Assembly: GCA_018710945.1 (NCBI GenBank)
Contig: DVIW01000009.1
Coordinates: forward strand, 1-51,870
Direction of reading: 5' to 3'
Origin: Candidatus Aphodovivens avistercoris
Lineage (GTDB): Bacteria > Actinomycetota > Coriobacteriia > Coriobacteriales > Eggerthellaceae
Length of the DNA: 51,870 nt
Position 1 is the stretch's first letter, and every line of letters starts with the position of its first letter. The notes under the pieces were generated by a model. The model ran no database searches, was not told where the DNA came from, and saw only the letters and a list, made by a program, of their open reading frames with translations. Positions 34,247 to 43,051 of the stretch are shown in pieces. Made by a program: the position numbers and the translations under genes.

Positions 34247-35373
34247 CGGGCGGAGAGGTGCTTTCGGGCGGGGTTTTCCGCCCGCTGGATGTGGCGTGCG
34301 AAGCGGAGCGCATCGCGGCTCTGGAGCCCTTTGGGGCGTCTGAGCCGGGCGCGGCGGACGTGTTGGACGCGTCCGGCTGCTACGTGGTGCCGGGGTTCGT
34401 GGACATCCACTTCCACGGCGCGCGTGGCGCCGATTTGTGCGACGCGTCGGACGAGGGCCTGCGCACCATCGCGCGCTACGAGGCGTCGCGCGGCGTGACG
34501 GCCATCTGCCCGGCCACGATGACCTACCCCGAGCAGACGCTGACCGGTATCGTGCAGACGGCCGCCGCGCACCGTCCGGCGGATGACGAGGCGGCGCTGG
34601 TGGGCGTGAACATGGAGGGCCCCTTCATCTCGCCTGACAAGATCGGCGCGCAGAACCCCGCCTACGTGCAGCGGGCCGACGCCGCCATGCTGGGGCGGCT
34701 GCAGGAAGCCTGCGGCGGCCTGGTGAAGCTGGTGGACGTGGCGCCGGAAGAGCCGGGCGCGCTGGAGTTCGTCTCGGCGGTGGCGGGGCAGGCGCGGGTG
34801 TCGCTCGCGCACACCTGCGCCGACTACGACACGGCGCGAGAGGCCTTTGCCCGCGGCGCTCGTCACATGACGCACCTGTACAACGCCATGCCGGGGCTGC
34901 ACCACCGCAAGCCCGGCCCCATCGCCGCCGCCTGGGAGTGCCCTGAGGCCACGGTGGAGCTCATCTGCGACGGCGTGCACATCCACCCGGCCATAGCGCG
35001 CCTGACCTTCGGCCTGTTCGGGGCCGACCGCGTGTGCCTGGTCAGCGATTCGATGCGCGCCTGCGGCCTGGAGGACGGCGAATATGACCTCGGCGGCCAG
35101 CAGGTGGGCGTGCGCGGCAACGTGGCGACGCTTGCCGATGGCACCATCGCTGGCTCGGTGACCGACCTGGCCGCCTGCGTGCAGACGGCCGTGCGCGACA
35201 TGGGCATCCCGCTGGCCGACGCCGTGCGCGCCGCCACCCTCACTCCTGCTCGCGCCATCGGCATCGAGTCCGACCGCGGCAGCATCGAAGCCGGCAAAGT
35301 CGCCGACCTCGTGGTCCTGGACAAGGACCTCAACGTCAAGCACGTGGTGCTGAGGGGCAAGCTCTTGAACTAA
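34237..35373 (+). CDS. nagA: N-acetylglucosamine-6-phosphate deacetylase
   Basis: NagA (378 residues) is an amidohydrolase-fold enzyme that removes acetate from GlcNAc-6-phosphate. Seen: metal and active-site motifs DIHFHGARGADL, MEGPFIS, LAHTCADYD, MTHLYNAM, DGVHIHP and LVSDSM, in that order. Start ATG 34237 overlaps the end of nagB, so the two are translationally coupled. A terminator follows directly. Confidence 0.97.
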   Translation: MRVTGGEVLSGGVFRPLDVACEAERIAALEPFGASEPGAADVLDASGCYVVPGFVDIHFHGARGADLCDASDEGLRTIARYEASRGVTAICPATMTYPEQTLTGIVQTAAAHRPADDEAALVGVNMEGPFISPDKIGAQNPAYVQRADAAMLGRLQEACGGLVKLVDVAPEEPGALEFVSAVAGQARVSLAHTCADYDTAREAFARGARHMTHLYNAMPGLHHRKPGPIAAAWECPEATVELICDGVHIHPAIARLTFGLFGADRVCLVSDSMRACGLEDGEYDLGGQQVGVRGNVATLADGTIAGSVTDLAACVQTAVRDMGIPLADAVRAATLTPARAIGIESDRGSIEAGKVADLVVLDKDLNVKHVVLRGKLLN

Positions 35374-35420
35374 CGAAACCCCCCGCCCCTCCGCAAGGAA
35401 GGGCAGGGGGTTTCGTTCTC
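35372..35420 (+). terminator. Terminator after nagA
   Basis: AACGAAAC (from 35372) pairs with GTTTCGTT (ending 35417), with further CCCCC/GGGGG and GCCC/GGGC pairing inside. It begins within the nagA stop codon region and is followed by CTCTTTCC. Confidence 0.88.
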
Positions 35421-35862
35421 TTTCCGTGATGCTTGGAACTGCGATTTACGCTGCGTTGCGGCAATCTTCCAACAAGACCCTCCCCGCAAAGCGCCGCACC
35501 CACCCCGCTGCCCGCAGGGTCGGCGGGCACTCCGTCATCCTAGCAACCAAGTCAGACATGCGGCGCGGCCCGGGCGGAGGGTTTCGCGCGCAGTTCCGCA
35601 CGAGCCGAAGCGCCCCGGACGATGGCACCGTGCCAAGCGGCTTTGGAGGGCGAGGGTCCGCGCGCAGTTCCGCATCGACTCGAAACGCCCAGTGGGCGTT
35701 TCGACCAAGCGAGGACTGTTTGAGCACGGGTCCTCGCCCCCCCGAGCCGCACCGGGAATGCTTCAAGCAGTTCCCCGAAGGGGCGTTTCGCGCGAGCCCA
35801 GAATTGTTTGAGCATGAAGCCCTCCGTCCGGGCCGCGCAGGAAACTCTTCAACGAGAAAAAG
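35421..35862. repeat. Nested inverted repeats between nagA and nanE
   Basis: No gene is supported. The outer arms, 35563-35581 and 35820-35838, pair at 18 of 19 positions. A middle pair brings GAGGGCGAGGG-type sequence near 35647 against GGGTCCTCGCCC near 35740. At the centre CGAAACGCCC-AGT-GGGCGTTTCG (35681-35703) is a perfect 10-bp hairpin. GCGCGCAGTTCCGCA occurs twice (near 35587 and 35661) and TTGTTTGAGCA-like segments twice (near 35717 and 35804). It looks like a large intergenic repeat able to form a cruciform or long RNA hairpin. Confidence 0.6.
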
Positions 35863-36537
35863 CTAGGAGATAGCCTTAGCGAACCAAGAAGTGATAGAGG
35901 TGGGGTGGGTGATGGCCGTGCCTACGACGATGGCGAAGGCACCGGCGTCGATGGCCGCCTTGGCGTCATCAAGCGTGTGGATGCGCCCCTCGCAGAACAC
36001 CGGCACTCCCTGCAGCTTCGCAGCGGCCACGGCTTCGCGCAGAAACTCCAGGTCGGGACCATCGGTCTTGGGACGGTCATCGGTGTAGCCGGCCAGCGTC
36101 GTAGACACGATGTCCACGTCCGCCGCCAGCGCGCGGCGCACGTCGTCCATGCAGGCGCAGTCGGCCATGATAAGCGTCTCGCCGCGCAGCGCCTCCACCG
36201 TCTCCTCGAAGGTGCGGCCGTCCGGGCGCGGCCGCCCGGTGGCGTCGAGGGCCACCACGTCGGCGCCGGCGGCGATGCAGGCGCGCGCATGGCGCAGGGT
36301 GGGGGTGATGTAGACGCCCTCGTGCCCCTCCTTCCACAGGCCGATGACGGGAACCTCCACGCGGCCCTTGATGGCGGCGATGTCCGAGAGCCCCTGGCAG
36401 CGGATGGCCGCCGCCCCGCCCAGCTCGGCGGCGCGGGCCATCTGGGCCATCGTCTCGGGGTGGCGCAGCGGCTCGCCCATGTAGGCCTGGCAGCTGACGA
36501 TGAGCTTGCCCTCAAGCGAAGCGATAAGCGGGTTCAT
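35863..36537 (-). CDS. nanE: N-acetylmannosamine-6-phosphate 2-epimerase
   Basis: NanE (224 residues), a TIM-barrel enzyme that converts ManNAc-6-phosphate to GlcNAc-6-phosphate. Seen: KLIVSCQAYMGEPLR, IGLWKEGHEGVYITPT with the catalytic Lys, VVALDATGRPRPDG, ADCACMDD, STTLAGYTDDRP and CEGRI. ATG 36537 (MNPLIASLEGK) follows AAGGAGG. Last gene of the nanA-nanK-nanE set; its product feeds nagA, encoded convergently. Confidence 0.95.
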   Translation of the reverse strand: MNPLIASLEGKLIVSCQAYMGEPLRHPETMAQMARAAELGGAAAIRCQGLSDIAAIKGRVEVPVIGLWKEGHEGVYITPTLRHARACIAAGADVVALDATGRPRPDGRTFEETVEALRGETLIMADCACMDDVRRALAADVDIVSTTLAGYTDDRPKTDGPDLEFLREAVAAAKLQGVPVFCEGRIHTLDDAKAAIDAGAFAIVVGTAITHPTSITSWFAKAIS

Positions 36538-36609
36538 GGATGTTTCCTCCTTGGAATGGGACGCCCCGCGCAAGGCGGGGCAGAAGCGTTTCGGATGATC
36601 GGTTCGGGC

Positions 36610-37587
36610 TCAGGCGCCCGCCATCTCGGCACGCGCGTCAAGGAAGCGCTCGGCCGCGCCGAAAAGCGGCGCGTCGCCGCCCAGCTGGGCATCCGCGAGG
36701 GGCAGATCGGCCAGCACGGGTGCCACGTTGCCGGAAAGCCCGCGCAGAAGGGCCTTGCGCCACAGCGCGCCCGCCTTCGTCACCGACCCGGAGACGATGA
36801 CGCGCGCCGGGTCGAGCAGGTTCGTCCACACCGACAGCGCCAGGCCCAAGGCGAAGCCCGCCTGCTCGATGACCTGGCGGGCGGCCTCTTCGCCAGCGGC
36901 GGCCCGCTGCGAGATCTCGCTGCCGTCGATGCGGATGCCGGTTGCGCGCTCGTAGCAGGCGACGATGCCGCTGCCCGACGCCACGTCCTCCAGCGTGGGC
37001 GCCGCATCGTCGTCGGCTGCGCCGCGCAGGGGGTTACGGGTGTAGCCGATCTCGCCGGCGAAGCCCTTGCCGCCGCCCACGATGCGCCCGTCCACGACGG
37101 TGGTGCACCCCAGGCCGGTGCCGGCGGCGATGACCAGGCAGGGGCTGGCGCCGCGGCCTGCGCCCCAGCGCACCTCGCCGAGGGCGTGGGCGCGCACGTC
37201 GTTCACCACGGAGACGGGAAGCCCCGTGCGCTCGGAAAGGGCGCACGCCACGGGCTGCCCGGTCCAGCCGGGCATGAGGTCGTTCGCGTAGGCGATGGAG
37301 CCCTGCGCCTCGTCAACGCACCCCGCCGTGCCCACGCCGATGCCGACGGGGCGCTCGGGGCTTTCCTCGACCAGCGCCGCCGCCAGCTCCACCACGTCGC
37401 GCAGCACCGCCGCGCCGCCGCGCTGGGCGTCGGTGGGGATGCTGCGGCGCAGGGCAACGGACGGCGTCGTCGCGCGGTCCTCGTAGCGCAGGACGGCGCC
37501 GGCCACCTTCGTGCCGCCGATGTCCAGCGCCAGCACCGAAAACGGCGCGGCGGGTACAGCGGTTGCAGGGCGTTCCATCGCGTTCAT
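36610..37587 (-). CDS. nanK: ROK-family N-acetylmannosamine kinase
   Basis: ROK-family sugar kinase (325 residues). ATP phosphate site LALDIGGTKVAGAVL near 18-32; SVVNDVRAHALGEVRWG; GTGLGCTTVVDGRIVGGGKG; AGEIGYTRNP. The zinc site of many ROK proteins (CxCGxxGC) is absent, though LEDVASG is kept, as in some bacterial NanKs. Position between nanA and nanE makes ManNAc the likely substrate. ATG 37587 lies 3 bases after the nanA stop; a second in-frame ATG at 37578 cannot be excluded. Confidence 0.9.
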   Translation of the reverse strand: MNAMERPATAVPAAPFSVLALDIGGTKVAGAVLRYEDRATTPSVALRRSIPTDAQRGGAAVLRDVVELAAALVEESPERPVGIGVGTAGCVDEAQGSIAYANDLMPGWTGQPVACALSERTGLPVSVVNDVRAHALGEVRWGAGRGASPCLVIAAGTGLGCTTVVDGRIVGGGKGFAGEIGYTRNPLRGAADDDAAPTLEDVASGSGIVACYERATGIRIDGSEISQRAAAGEEAARQVIEQAGFALGLALSVWTNLLDPARVIVSGSVTKAGALWRKALLRGLSGNVAPVLADLPLADAQLGGDAPLFGAAERFLDARAEMAGA

Positions 37588-37590
37588 GGC

Positions 37591-38523
37591 CTACTCGTTC
37601 TCGGGCAGCATGCCGGCCTTCACCAGCACCTGGCGGATGGCCTCGGCGTCCTCACCCTCCAGCGCCTGCACGGGCTCGCGCATCTGGTTGGTGTTGAACA
37701 CGCCCAGCTGGGCAAGGGCCGTCTTGAACGCGCCCACGCCCGCGCCGAAGCCCACGGTGGCCTTCGCCACGCGCGTGACGAACATCAGGCGGGCCAGGTG
37801 GTCCTGCAGGCGCTTCACTTCCTCCCAGTTGCCGGCCTGGTAGGCGCGCCACTGGGCCACGTAGCTGTCGGGGTCGACGTTGGCCAGGCCCGGCACCGAG
37901 CCGTCGGCGCCGGCCAGGTAGGCGCCGTCAACGCACACCTCGTGACCGGTGAGCAGCTGCAGCGGATGGCCCGCGTCCTCGTTCTCGATGACCAGCCAGC
38001 GGAACGACACGTCGTCGCCGGAGGAGTCCTTCACGCCCTGGATGACGCCGTCGCTGCCCAGGCGCACCAGCATCGTGGGGTCCAGCTTGGTGTGCACGCA
38101 CACGGGCAGGTCGTAGGCGAACAGCGGCAGGTCGGTGTGCTCGCGGATGGCGCGGAAGTGGCGCTCGGTCTCCTTCGGGCCGCCCAGCGCGTAGAAGGGG
38201 GCGGTGGCCACGATGGCGTCCACGCCGAAGCCCTTGGCGCGCTTGGCCTGGTCAACCACGCGCATCGTCTCCATGTCGATGATGCCGGCCAGAACGGGCA
38301 CGCGCTTGTTGACGATGGCGACGGCCTCCTGCAGCACGTGGTAGCGCTGCGCGTCGGTGAGGAAGGCAACCTCGCCGGAAGAGCCCAGGAAGAACAGGCC
38401 GTCCACGCCGGCCTTGATCATGCGGTTGATGGAGCGCTCCAGCGACTCCAGGTCAAGGTGCCGGTCTTCGGTCAGCGGGATGACGACCGGGGGGATGACG
38501 CCGCGGAACGGAGAATCTGCCAT
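37591..38523 (-). CDS. nanA: N-acetylneuraminate lyase
   Basis: Protein of 310 residues of the DHDPS/NAL class I aldolase family. NanA cleaves N-acetylneuraminate to ManNAc and pyruvate. Seen: the GSSGEVAFLT carboxylate-binding motif, the Tyr of APFYALGG, and the Schiff-base Lys in QGVKDSSGD. The family also holds other keto-acid aldolases; the nanK and nanE neighbours decide for NanA. ATG 38523 follows AAGAAGGG; the longer frame from 38565 has no support. First gene of the nan operon, downstream of the ABC transporter on the same strand (197-base gap). Confidence 0.92.
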   Translation of the reverse strand: MADSPFRGVIPPVVIPLTEDRHLDLESLERSINRMIKAGVDGLFFLGSSGEVAFLTDAQRYHVLQEAVAIVNKRVPVLAGIIDMETMRVVDQAKRAKGFGVDAIVATAPFYALGGPKETERHFRAIREHTDLPLFAYDLPVCVHTKLDPTMLVRLGSDGVIQGVKDSSGDDVSFRWLVIENEDAGHPLQLLTGHEVCVDGAYLAGADGSVPGLANVDPDSYVAQWRAYQAGNWEEVKRLQDHLARLMFVTRVAKATVGFGAGVGAFKTALAQLGVFNTNQMREPVQALEGEDAEAIRQVLVKAGMLPENE

Positions 38524-38719
38524 GGGAACTGTCCCTTCTTTCAGGTCGGAAACACTGCGGTGCATATGTCAGATCAGCGTAAACCCGCCGTCGCGCCCCG
38601 TCAACGAAACCCGCCCGCCACCACAGAAAATGCCCCGGAAACGGAAGAGGCCCGAAGCGTTGCGCTTCGGGCCTCTTCGCTGCGGCGGCGCGCGGTGCGC
38701 CGCCGGCTGTTTCGTTTCG

Positions 38720-39754
38720 CTACTTGCCCAGGTCGGGGTGGAGCAGCGAGGGCGCCGCGCCCAGGAGCAGGCGCGTGTAGTCGTCCTTGGGGTTGTTGAA
38801 CACCTGCTCGGCCGTGCCGCGCTCGACGGCCTGGCCCTTGTTCATCACGATGATGCGGTCGGAGATGTAGCGCACGGTCTGGATGTCGTGGCTGATGAAC
38901 ACCATCGCCAGGCCCAGCTCCTTCTTCAGGTCCATCAGCAGGTTGAGGATCTGCGCGCGCACCGACACGTCGAGGGCCGACGTGGGCTCATCGGCGATGA
39001 TGGCGTCGGGCTTGAGCGACAGGGCGCGGGCGATGGCCACGCGCTGACGCTGGCCGCCGGACAGCTGGCCGGGCAGAGCGTCCAGGGCGGAGGAGGGCAG
39101 GCCCACCATGCCGATGAGCTCTTGCACGCGCTTCTCGCGCGACTGGGCGTCGCCCACCTTGTGCACCAGCATCGGGTCCATCAGCTGGTCGTGGATGGTC
39201 ATGCGGGCGTTCAAGGCGGTGGCAGGGTCCTGGAACACCACCGAGATCACGCGACCGATGTGGCGGCGCTGCGCGGCGGTGCGCTTCGTCACGTCCTCGC
39301 CCTTGAAGTACACCTTGCCGGACGTGGGGGCCTGCAGGCCGCACATCACGTTGGCCGTGGTGGACTTGCCGCAGCCCGACTCACCCACGATGCCGAGGGT
39401 CTGGCCGGGCATCAGGCGCAGCGTCAGGCCCTGCACCGCATGCACGATGTTGGGGTGCAGAAGCGAGCCGGTGCGCGTCTTGAAGTCAACGCGGATGTCG
39501 TCCAGGAAGATGATGGGCATGACGCCGTTGATGGCGCCGCCCGGCTCGGAGGCGGGCTTGACGCCCTCGGCCTCGTCGGCCGCCGCCGCGGCCGCAGCCA
39601 CGGCGGACAGGTCGCCGCCGTCTTTCAGGCGCTGCTGCTGGGCCGCCTCGGCGGAGCGGTCGTCGGCGGTCACGGTGTCGGAGGCTGCGGCGGCAGCGTC
39701 CGAGAGGGCGGCCTCGGCGGCCGCATCTGCTTTACGCGGATCGAGTTCGCTCAT
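38720..39754 (-). CDS. Oligopeptide/opine-type ABC transporter ATPase (second ATPase)
   Basis: ATP-binding subunit (344 residues) of the OppF/DppF kind. Walker A GESGCGKS near 124-131, Q-loop in VFQDPAT, signature LSGGQRQR at 230-237, Walker B IIADEPTSALD and the H-loop in FISHD. The first 75 residues are an unusual Ala/Asp-rich low-complexity extension. The start overlaps the end of the fused permease-ATPase gene by 4 bases. With that gene's ATPase domain it gives the two-ATPase set of this class. The nan neighbours suggest sialic acid as substrate. Confidence 0.93.
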   Translation of the reverse strand: MSELDPRKADAAAEAALSDAAAAASDTVTADDRSAEAAQQQRLKDGGDLSAVAAAAAAADEAEGVKPASEPGGAINGVMPIIFLDDIRVDFKTRTGSLLHPNIVHAVQGLTLRLMPGQTLGIVGESGCGKSTTANVMCGLQAPTSGKVYFKGEDVTKRTAAQRRHIGRVISVVFQDPATALNARMTIHDQLMDPMLVHKVGDAQSREKRVQELIGMVGLPSSALDALPGQLSGGQRQRVAIARALSLKPDAIIADEPTSALDVSVRAQILNLLMDLKKELGLAMVFISHDIQTVRYISDRIIVMNKGQAVERGTAEQVFNNPKDDYTRLLLGAAPSLLHPDLGK

Positions 39755-41775
39755 AGCAGCACCCCTTCCGGAAGATACGGTTTGATGCCCAGGCGCTTCA
39801 GCTCGCTGTCAGGCAGCTCGGCGTAGTAGTGGTCGGTGTCGGGGATGCGCTTGAGCATCGGGCGCATCTGCGAGACCTTGTCCGGGTGGCTGGAGCGCGG
39901 CGTGAAGCGGTCGCCCTCGGGGAAGTCCTTCGGGCTGGGAACGCTGCCGGGCACCTGGTGCAGGCGCGCGCCGCCGGCCTCGATGGACAGCACCGAGCCC
40001 AGAAGGCCGCGAGTGTACTCGTGGATGGGGTTGCACAGGATGTCCTTCACCGGGCCCTGCTCCACGATCTGGCCGGCGTACATGACCGTGATGGAGTTGG
40101 CCACCTCGGCCACCAGCGCCAGGTCGTGGCTCACGAACACCATCGCGAAGCCCAGCTCCTTCTGCAGCTTGTTCAGCAGGTCGATGACCTGCTTCTGCAC
40201 CGTCACGTCAAGGGCGGTGGTGGGCTCGTCGGCGATGACCACCTTCGGGTCGCGGGTCAGCGCCATGGCGATGAGCACGCGCTGGCGCTGGCCGCCGGAA
40301 AGCTCATGCGGGTAGGACTCCAGCGTGCGCTTGGGGTCCAGGCCCACCAGCTCCAGCAGCTCCTCGGCGGTGCGGGTGCCGCCGCGCTTGGTGAGCTGCT
40401 TCATCTGCGCGCTGATGAGCATCGAGGGGTTCAGCGAGGAGAGCGCGTCCTGGTAGATCATGGCGATCTCGCGGCCGCGCAGCTCGTTCATCTCGCGCTG
40501 GTTCATGTCCAGCAGGTTCTTGCCGTCGTAGAGGATCTCGCCGGACACCTGGGCTTTCGGGTCCAGCAGGCCCATGATGGTCAGCGACGTGATGGACTTG
40601 CCGCAGCCGGATTCGCCCACAAGGCCCATCGTCTGGCGCGGGCGCACCACGAAGCTCACGTGGTCCACCACGTTCACGTCGCCGTGGCGCGGGAACTTGA
40701 TGCAGAGGTTCTTCACCTCAAGGATGGGCGGCACGTCGGTGCGCGCGTCGAAGCGGTCGGTGCGGATCTGCTCCATCTCGCGCAGCCGCGCCAGGCGGTT
40801 CTCCAACATGTCGGCCTGGGCCTCGTAGGCCAGGCGCGGGTCGGCGATCATGCGGTCGGCCTCGCGGCCCGACTCGTCGCTGGTCTCTTCGACCTTGACG
40901 GCGCTCTTGGGCGCGGCCATGGCGTCGGTCATGCCTTCGGAGACGATGTTGAGGCACAGCACCGTCAGCATGATCATGATGCCGGGGAACAGCGCCTGCC
41001 ACCAGCGGCCGGCAAGCACGCCCGCACGGGCGTCAGAGAGGATGTTGCCCCAGGTGGGGGTGGGCTCCGGAATGCCGGCGGCGATGAAGGACAGCGACGC
41101 CTCGAACACGATGGCGTCCGCCACCAGCACGATGGTGAACACCAGCACCGGCGCGATGCAGTTGCGCACCACGTGCTTGACGAGGATCCACGGAGCGCGC
41201 GCGCCCGACACGATGACGGCGCGGACGTAGTCCTGGTTGTACTCGCTCATCACGTTGGCGCGCACGATGCGCGCGATCTGCGGGATGTACAGAAAGCCGA
41301 TGGCGAAGATCAGCGAGGGCACCGTGTTGCCGAACACGATGACGAACGTGGCGGCTAGGGCGATGCCCGGGAACGACATGATGACGTCGAGGATGCGCAT
41401 GATCACTTCCGACACCCACTTGCGGGCGACGGCGGCGATGGAGCCGATGATGGAGCCGAAGATCAACGCGAACGCGGTGGCGCCCAGGCCGATGACCAGC
41501 GAGTAGCGCGCGCCGTACATCAAGCGGGACAAAACGTCGCGGCCCTTGTCGTCGGTGCCGAACAGGAACGCGCCGTCAGGCGCCTGGCGGGCGGTGAAGA
41601 TCTCCTGCGGGTCGTAGGGGGCCAGCACCCCGGCCAGGACGGCCATGAGGATGATCAGCAGCAGCACGACCAGCGAGATGCGCGCACCGAGCGTCATGGC
41701 CTTCCAGCGGCGGAAGCGCACCTTGCCGGCGTTCGCCTCCATCTTCTTGGTGAGGTTTCCACGAAGTTGAACCAT
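39751..41775 (-). CDS. ABC transporter permease-ATPase fusion (DppC+DppD type)
   Basis: Protein of 674 residues joining two normally separate subunits. Residues 1-290 are a DppC-like permease (first membrane segment near 31-50, PDGAFLFGTDDKGRDVLSR, and the loop DYVRAVIVSGARAPWILVKH). A charged linker (about 290-345) leads to a complete ATPase: Walker A GESGCGKS near 388, signature LSGGQRQR near 492, Walker B VVIADEPTTALD, then FVSHD, and an oligopeptide-type C-terminal part (PDKVSQMRPM). From memory, the sialic-acid transporters SatABCD and SiaEFGI have such a fused subunit, which fits the nan neighbourhood. It starts 2 bases after the DppB-like permease gene. Confidence 0.93.
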   Translation of the reverse strand: MVQLRGNLTKKMEANAGKVRFRRWKAMTLGARISLVVLLLIILMAVLAGVLAPYDPQEIFTARQAPDGAFLFGTDDKGRDVLSRLMYGARYSLVIGLGATAFALIFGSIIGSIAAVARKWVSEVIMRILDVIMSFPGIALAATFVIVFGNTVPSLIFAIGFLYIPQIARIVRANVMSEYNQDYVRAVIVSGARAPWILVKHVVRNCIAPVLVFTIVLVADAIVFEASLSFIAAGIPEPTPTWGNILSDARAGVLAGRWWQALFPGIMIMLTVLCLNIVSEGMTDAMAAPKSAVKVEETSDESGREADRMIADPRLAYEAQADMLENRLARLREMEQIRTDRFDARTDVPPILEVKNLCIKFPRHGDVNVVDHVSFVVRPRQTMGLVGESGCGKSITSLTIMGLLDPKAQVSGEILYDGKNLLDMNQREMNELRGREIAMIYQDALSSLNPSMLISAQMKQLTKRGGTRTAEELLELVGLDPKRTLESYPHELSGGQRQRVLIAMALTRDPKVVIADEPTTALDVTVQKQVIDLLNKLQKELGFAMVFVSHDLALVAEVANSITVMYAGQIVEQGPVKDILCNPIHEYTRGLLGSVLSIEAGGARLHQVPGSVPSPKDFPEGDRFTPRSSHPDKVSQMRPMLKRIPDTDHYYAELPDSELKRLGIKPYLPEGVLL

Positions 41776-41776
41776 G

Positions 41777-42733
41777 TTACACCGTCCTGATACGCGGGTC
41801 GATCAGGATATAGAGCATATCCACGATGATGTTGATGATGATGAAGGTGATGGCCACCACCAAAACGACGCCCTGGATGAGCATGACGTAGTTGGACTGG
41901 ATGCCCGAGAGGATGGCCATGCCCATGCCGGGCAGGTTGAAGATGACCTCGATGACCACCGCGCCGCCGATCAGGTAGCCGATGCGCATGCCGAGCACGG
42001 TCACCGGCGTGATGAGCGCGTTGCGCAGCACGTTGCGGCCGATGACGACGGCCTTCGGGATGCCGGCGCCCAGGGCGGTGCGCACGTAGTCCTTGTCGAG
42101 CTCCTCCACCATCGAGGTGCGGATGACGCGGGTCATCTGGCCGATGACGGGGAAGGCCAGCGCCACGGCGGGCATGGCCATGCGGGCGATGTAGCCGCCC
42201 GGATCCGACGTGAAGTCGGGCAGGGGGCCGGAGGCCGGCAGCATGTGCAGGTTCGAGGAGAACAGCAGGATCAGCAGCACGGCCAGCCAGAACGACGGCG
42301 TGGCCACCATGATGATGGAGATGACGCGGATCAGCTGATCGGGCCATTTGTCTCGGTAGATGGCCGAGACGACGCCCAGGATGACGGCCAGCACCACGGC
42401 GATGATGAGGCCGATGAACGTCAGCTGCAGCGTGACCGGCAGCGCCGTGGCCACGCGCTCGCCCACCGACAGGTAGTTCGCGCCGTAGGTGCCCAGGTCT
42501 CCCTGGAACAAGCCCACCATGTAATTGCAGTACTGGATGATGATCGGGTCATTCAGCCCGTGCTCCTCGCGGTACGCAGAGATCTGCGCCGGGGTCGCGT
42601 TCTCGCCCAGAACGGCCGTGGCCTGGTCGATGGGCGAAAGCGACATGAGGAAGAACACGAGGATGGTGACGCCGAAGATCATGATCGGCAACGCGATGAG
42701 GCGTCTGCCGATCAGGCGCAAGAGATTGCTCAC
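41777..42733 (-). CDS. ABC transporter permease, DppB type
   Basis: Permease of 318 residues with six membrane segments: LLRLIGRRLIALPIMIFGV at the start, LQLTFIGLIIAVVLAVILG, and the permease loop ELDKDYVRTALGAGIPKAVV. GTG 42733 is preferred; AAAGGGG lies upstream and the family begins near here. The longer frame to 42814 adds a basic stretch without family similarity. Together with the fusion protein it forms the channel of the divergent binding-protein's transporter. Confidence 0.92.
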   Translation of the reverse strand: MSNLLRLIGRRLIALPIMIFGVTILVFFLMSLSPIDQATAVLGENATPAQISAYREEHGLNDPIIIQYCNYMVGLFQGDLGTYGANYLSVGERVATALPVTLQLTFIGLIIAVVLAVILGVVSAIYRDKWPDQLIRVISIIMVATPSFWLAVLLILLFSSNLHMLPASGPLPDFTSDPGGYIARMAMPAVALAFPVIGQMTRVIRTSMVEELDKDYVRTALGAGIPKAVVIGRNVLRNALITPVTVLGMRIGYLIGGAVVIEVIFNLPGMGMAILSGIQSNYVMLIQGVVLVVAITFIIINIIVDMLYILIDPRIRTV

Positions 42734-43051
42734 TTGTTCCCCTTTCTCCGTGCGTGCGCGGGGCCGAGGCGCCCGCGAACCCCTCCTAACGCGCGAAACG
42801 CGCATAAAGACCACATCATTATACCGTTATTCCCATGGTTTACCGCTCAAGCGGGGCAGGGTTTCCTTTACAGGTTCTTTATTTTGTCGGCGGTTTGCCC
42901 GATAATGGACGAACAGGGCCGGCGGCGCGTTCGCCGGACCGGGCGGAACGGGGCGCGCGGGCGCTCCCATCCGTCAAAACGCGCGGGCTCACAGGAGCCC
43001 GTGCGCAGCAGGGGCGCAATGGCGCGCCCCCCGGACAACGGAGGGACATCT
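42734..43051. promoter_or_regulatory. Divergent control region of the ABC transporter
   Basis: 318 bases between the permease gene (minus) and the binding-protein gene (plus). A perfect TATAAT on the minus strand is at 42818-42823; a suitable -35 was not found. Hairpin-forming GCGCG-AAA-CGCGC is at 42791-42803. On the plus strand GATAAT near 42899 has a weak -35 (TTTATT) 17 bases upstream. A long leader with several small dyads precedes the binding-protein gene. Confidence 0.4.

Noticed and set aside
35421..35862. Retron or CRISPR-like array between nagA and nanE
   Set aside because: No reverse transcriptase or cas gene is near, and the repeats are nested and inverted, not regularly spaced direct repeats.
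35905..38799. Open frame of 964 residues on the plus strand across nanE, nanK and nanA
   Set aside because: It runs antisense to three clear genes and across their gaps, without a ribosome-binding site or motif.
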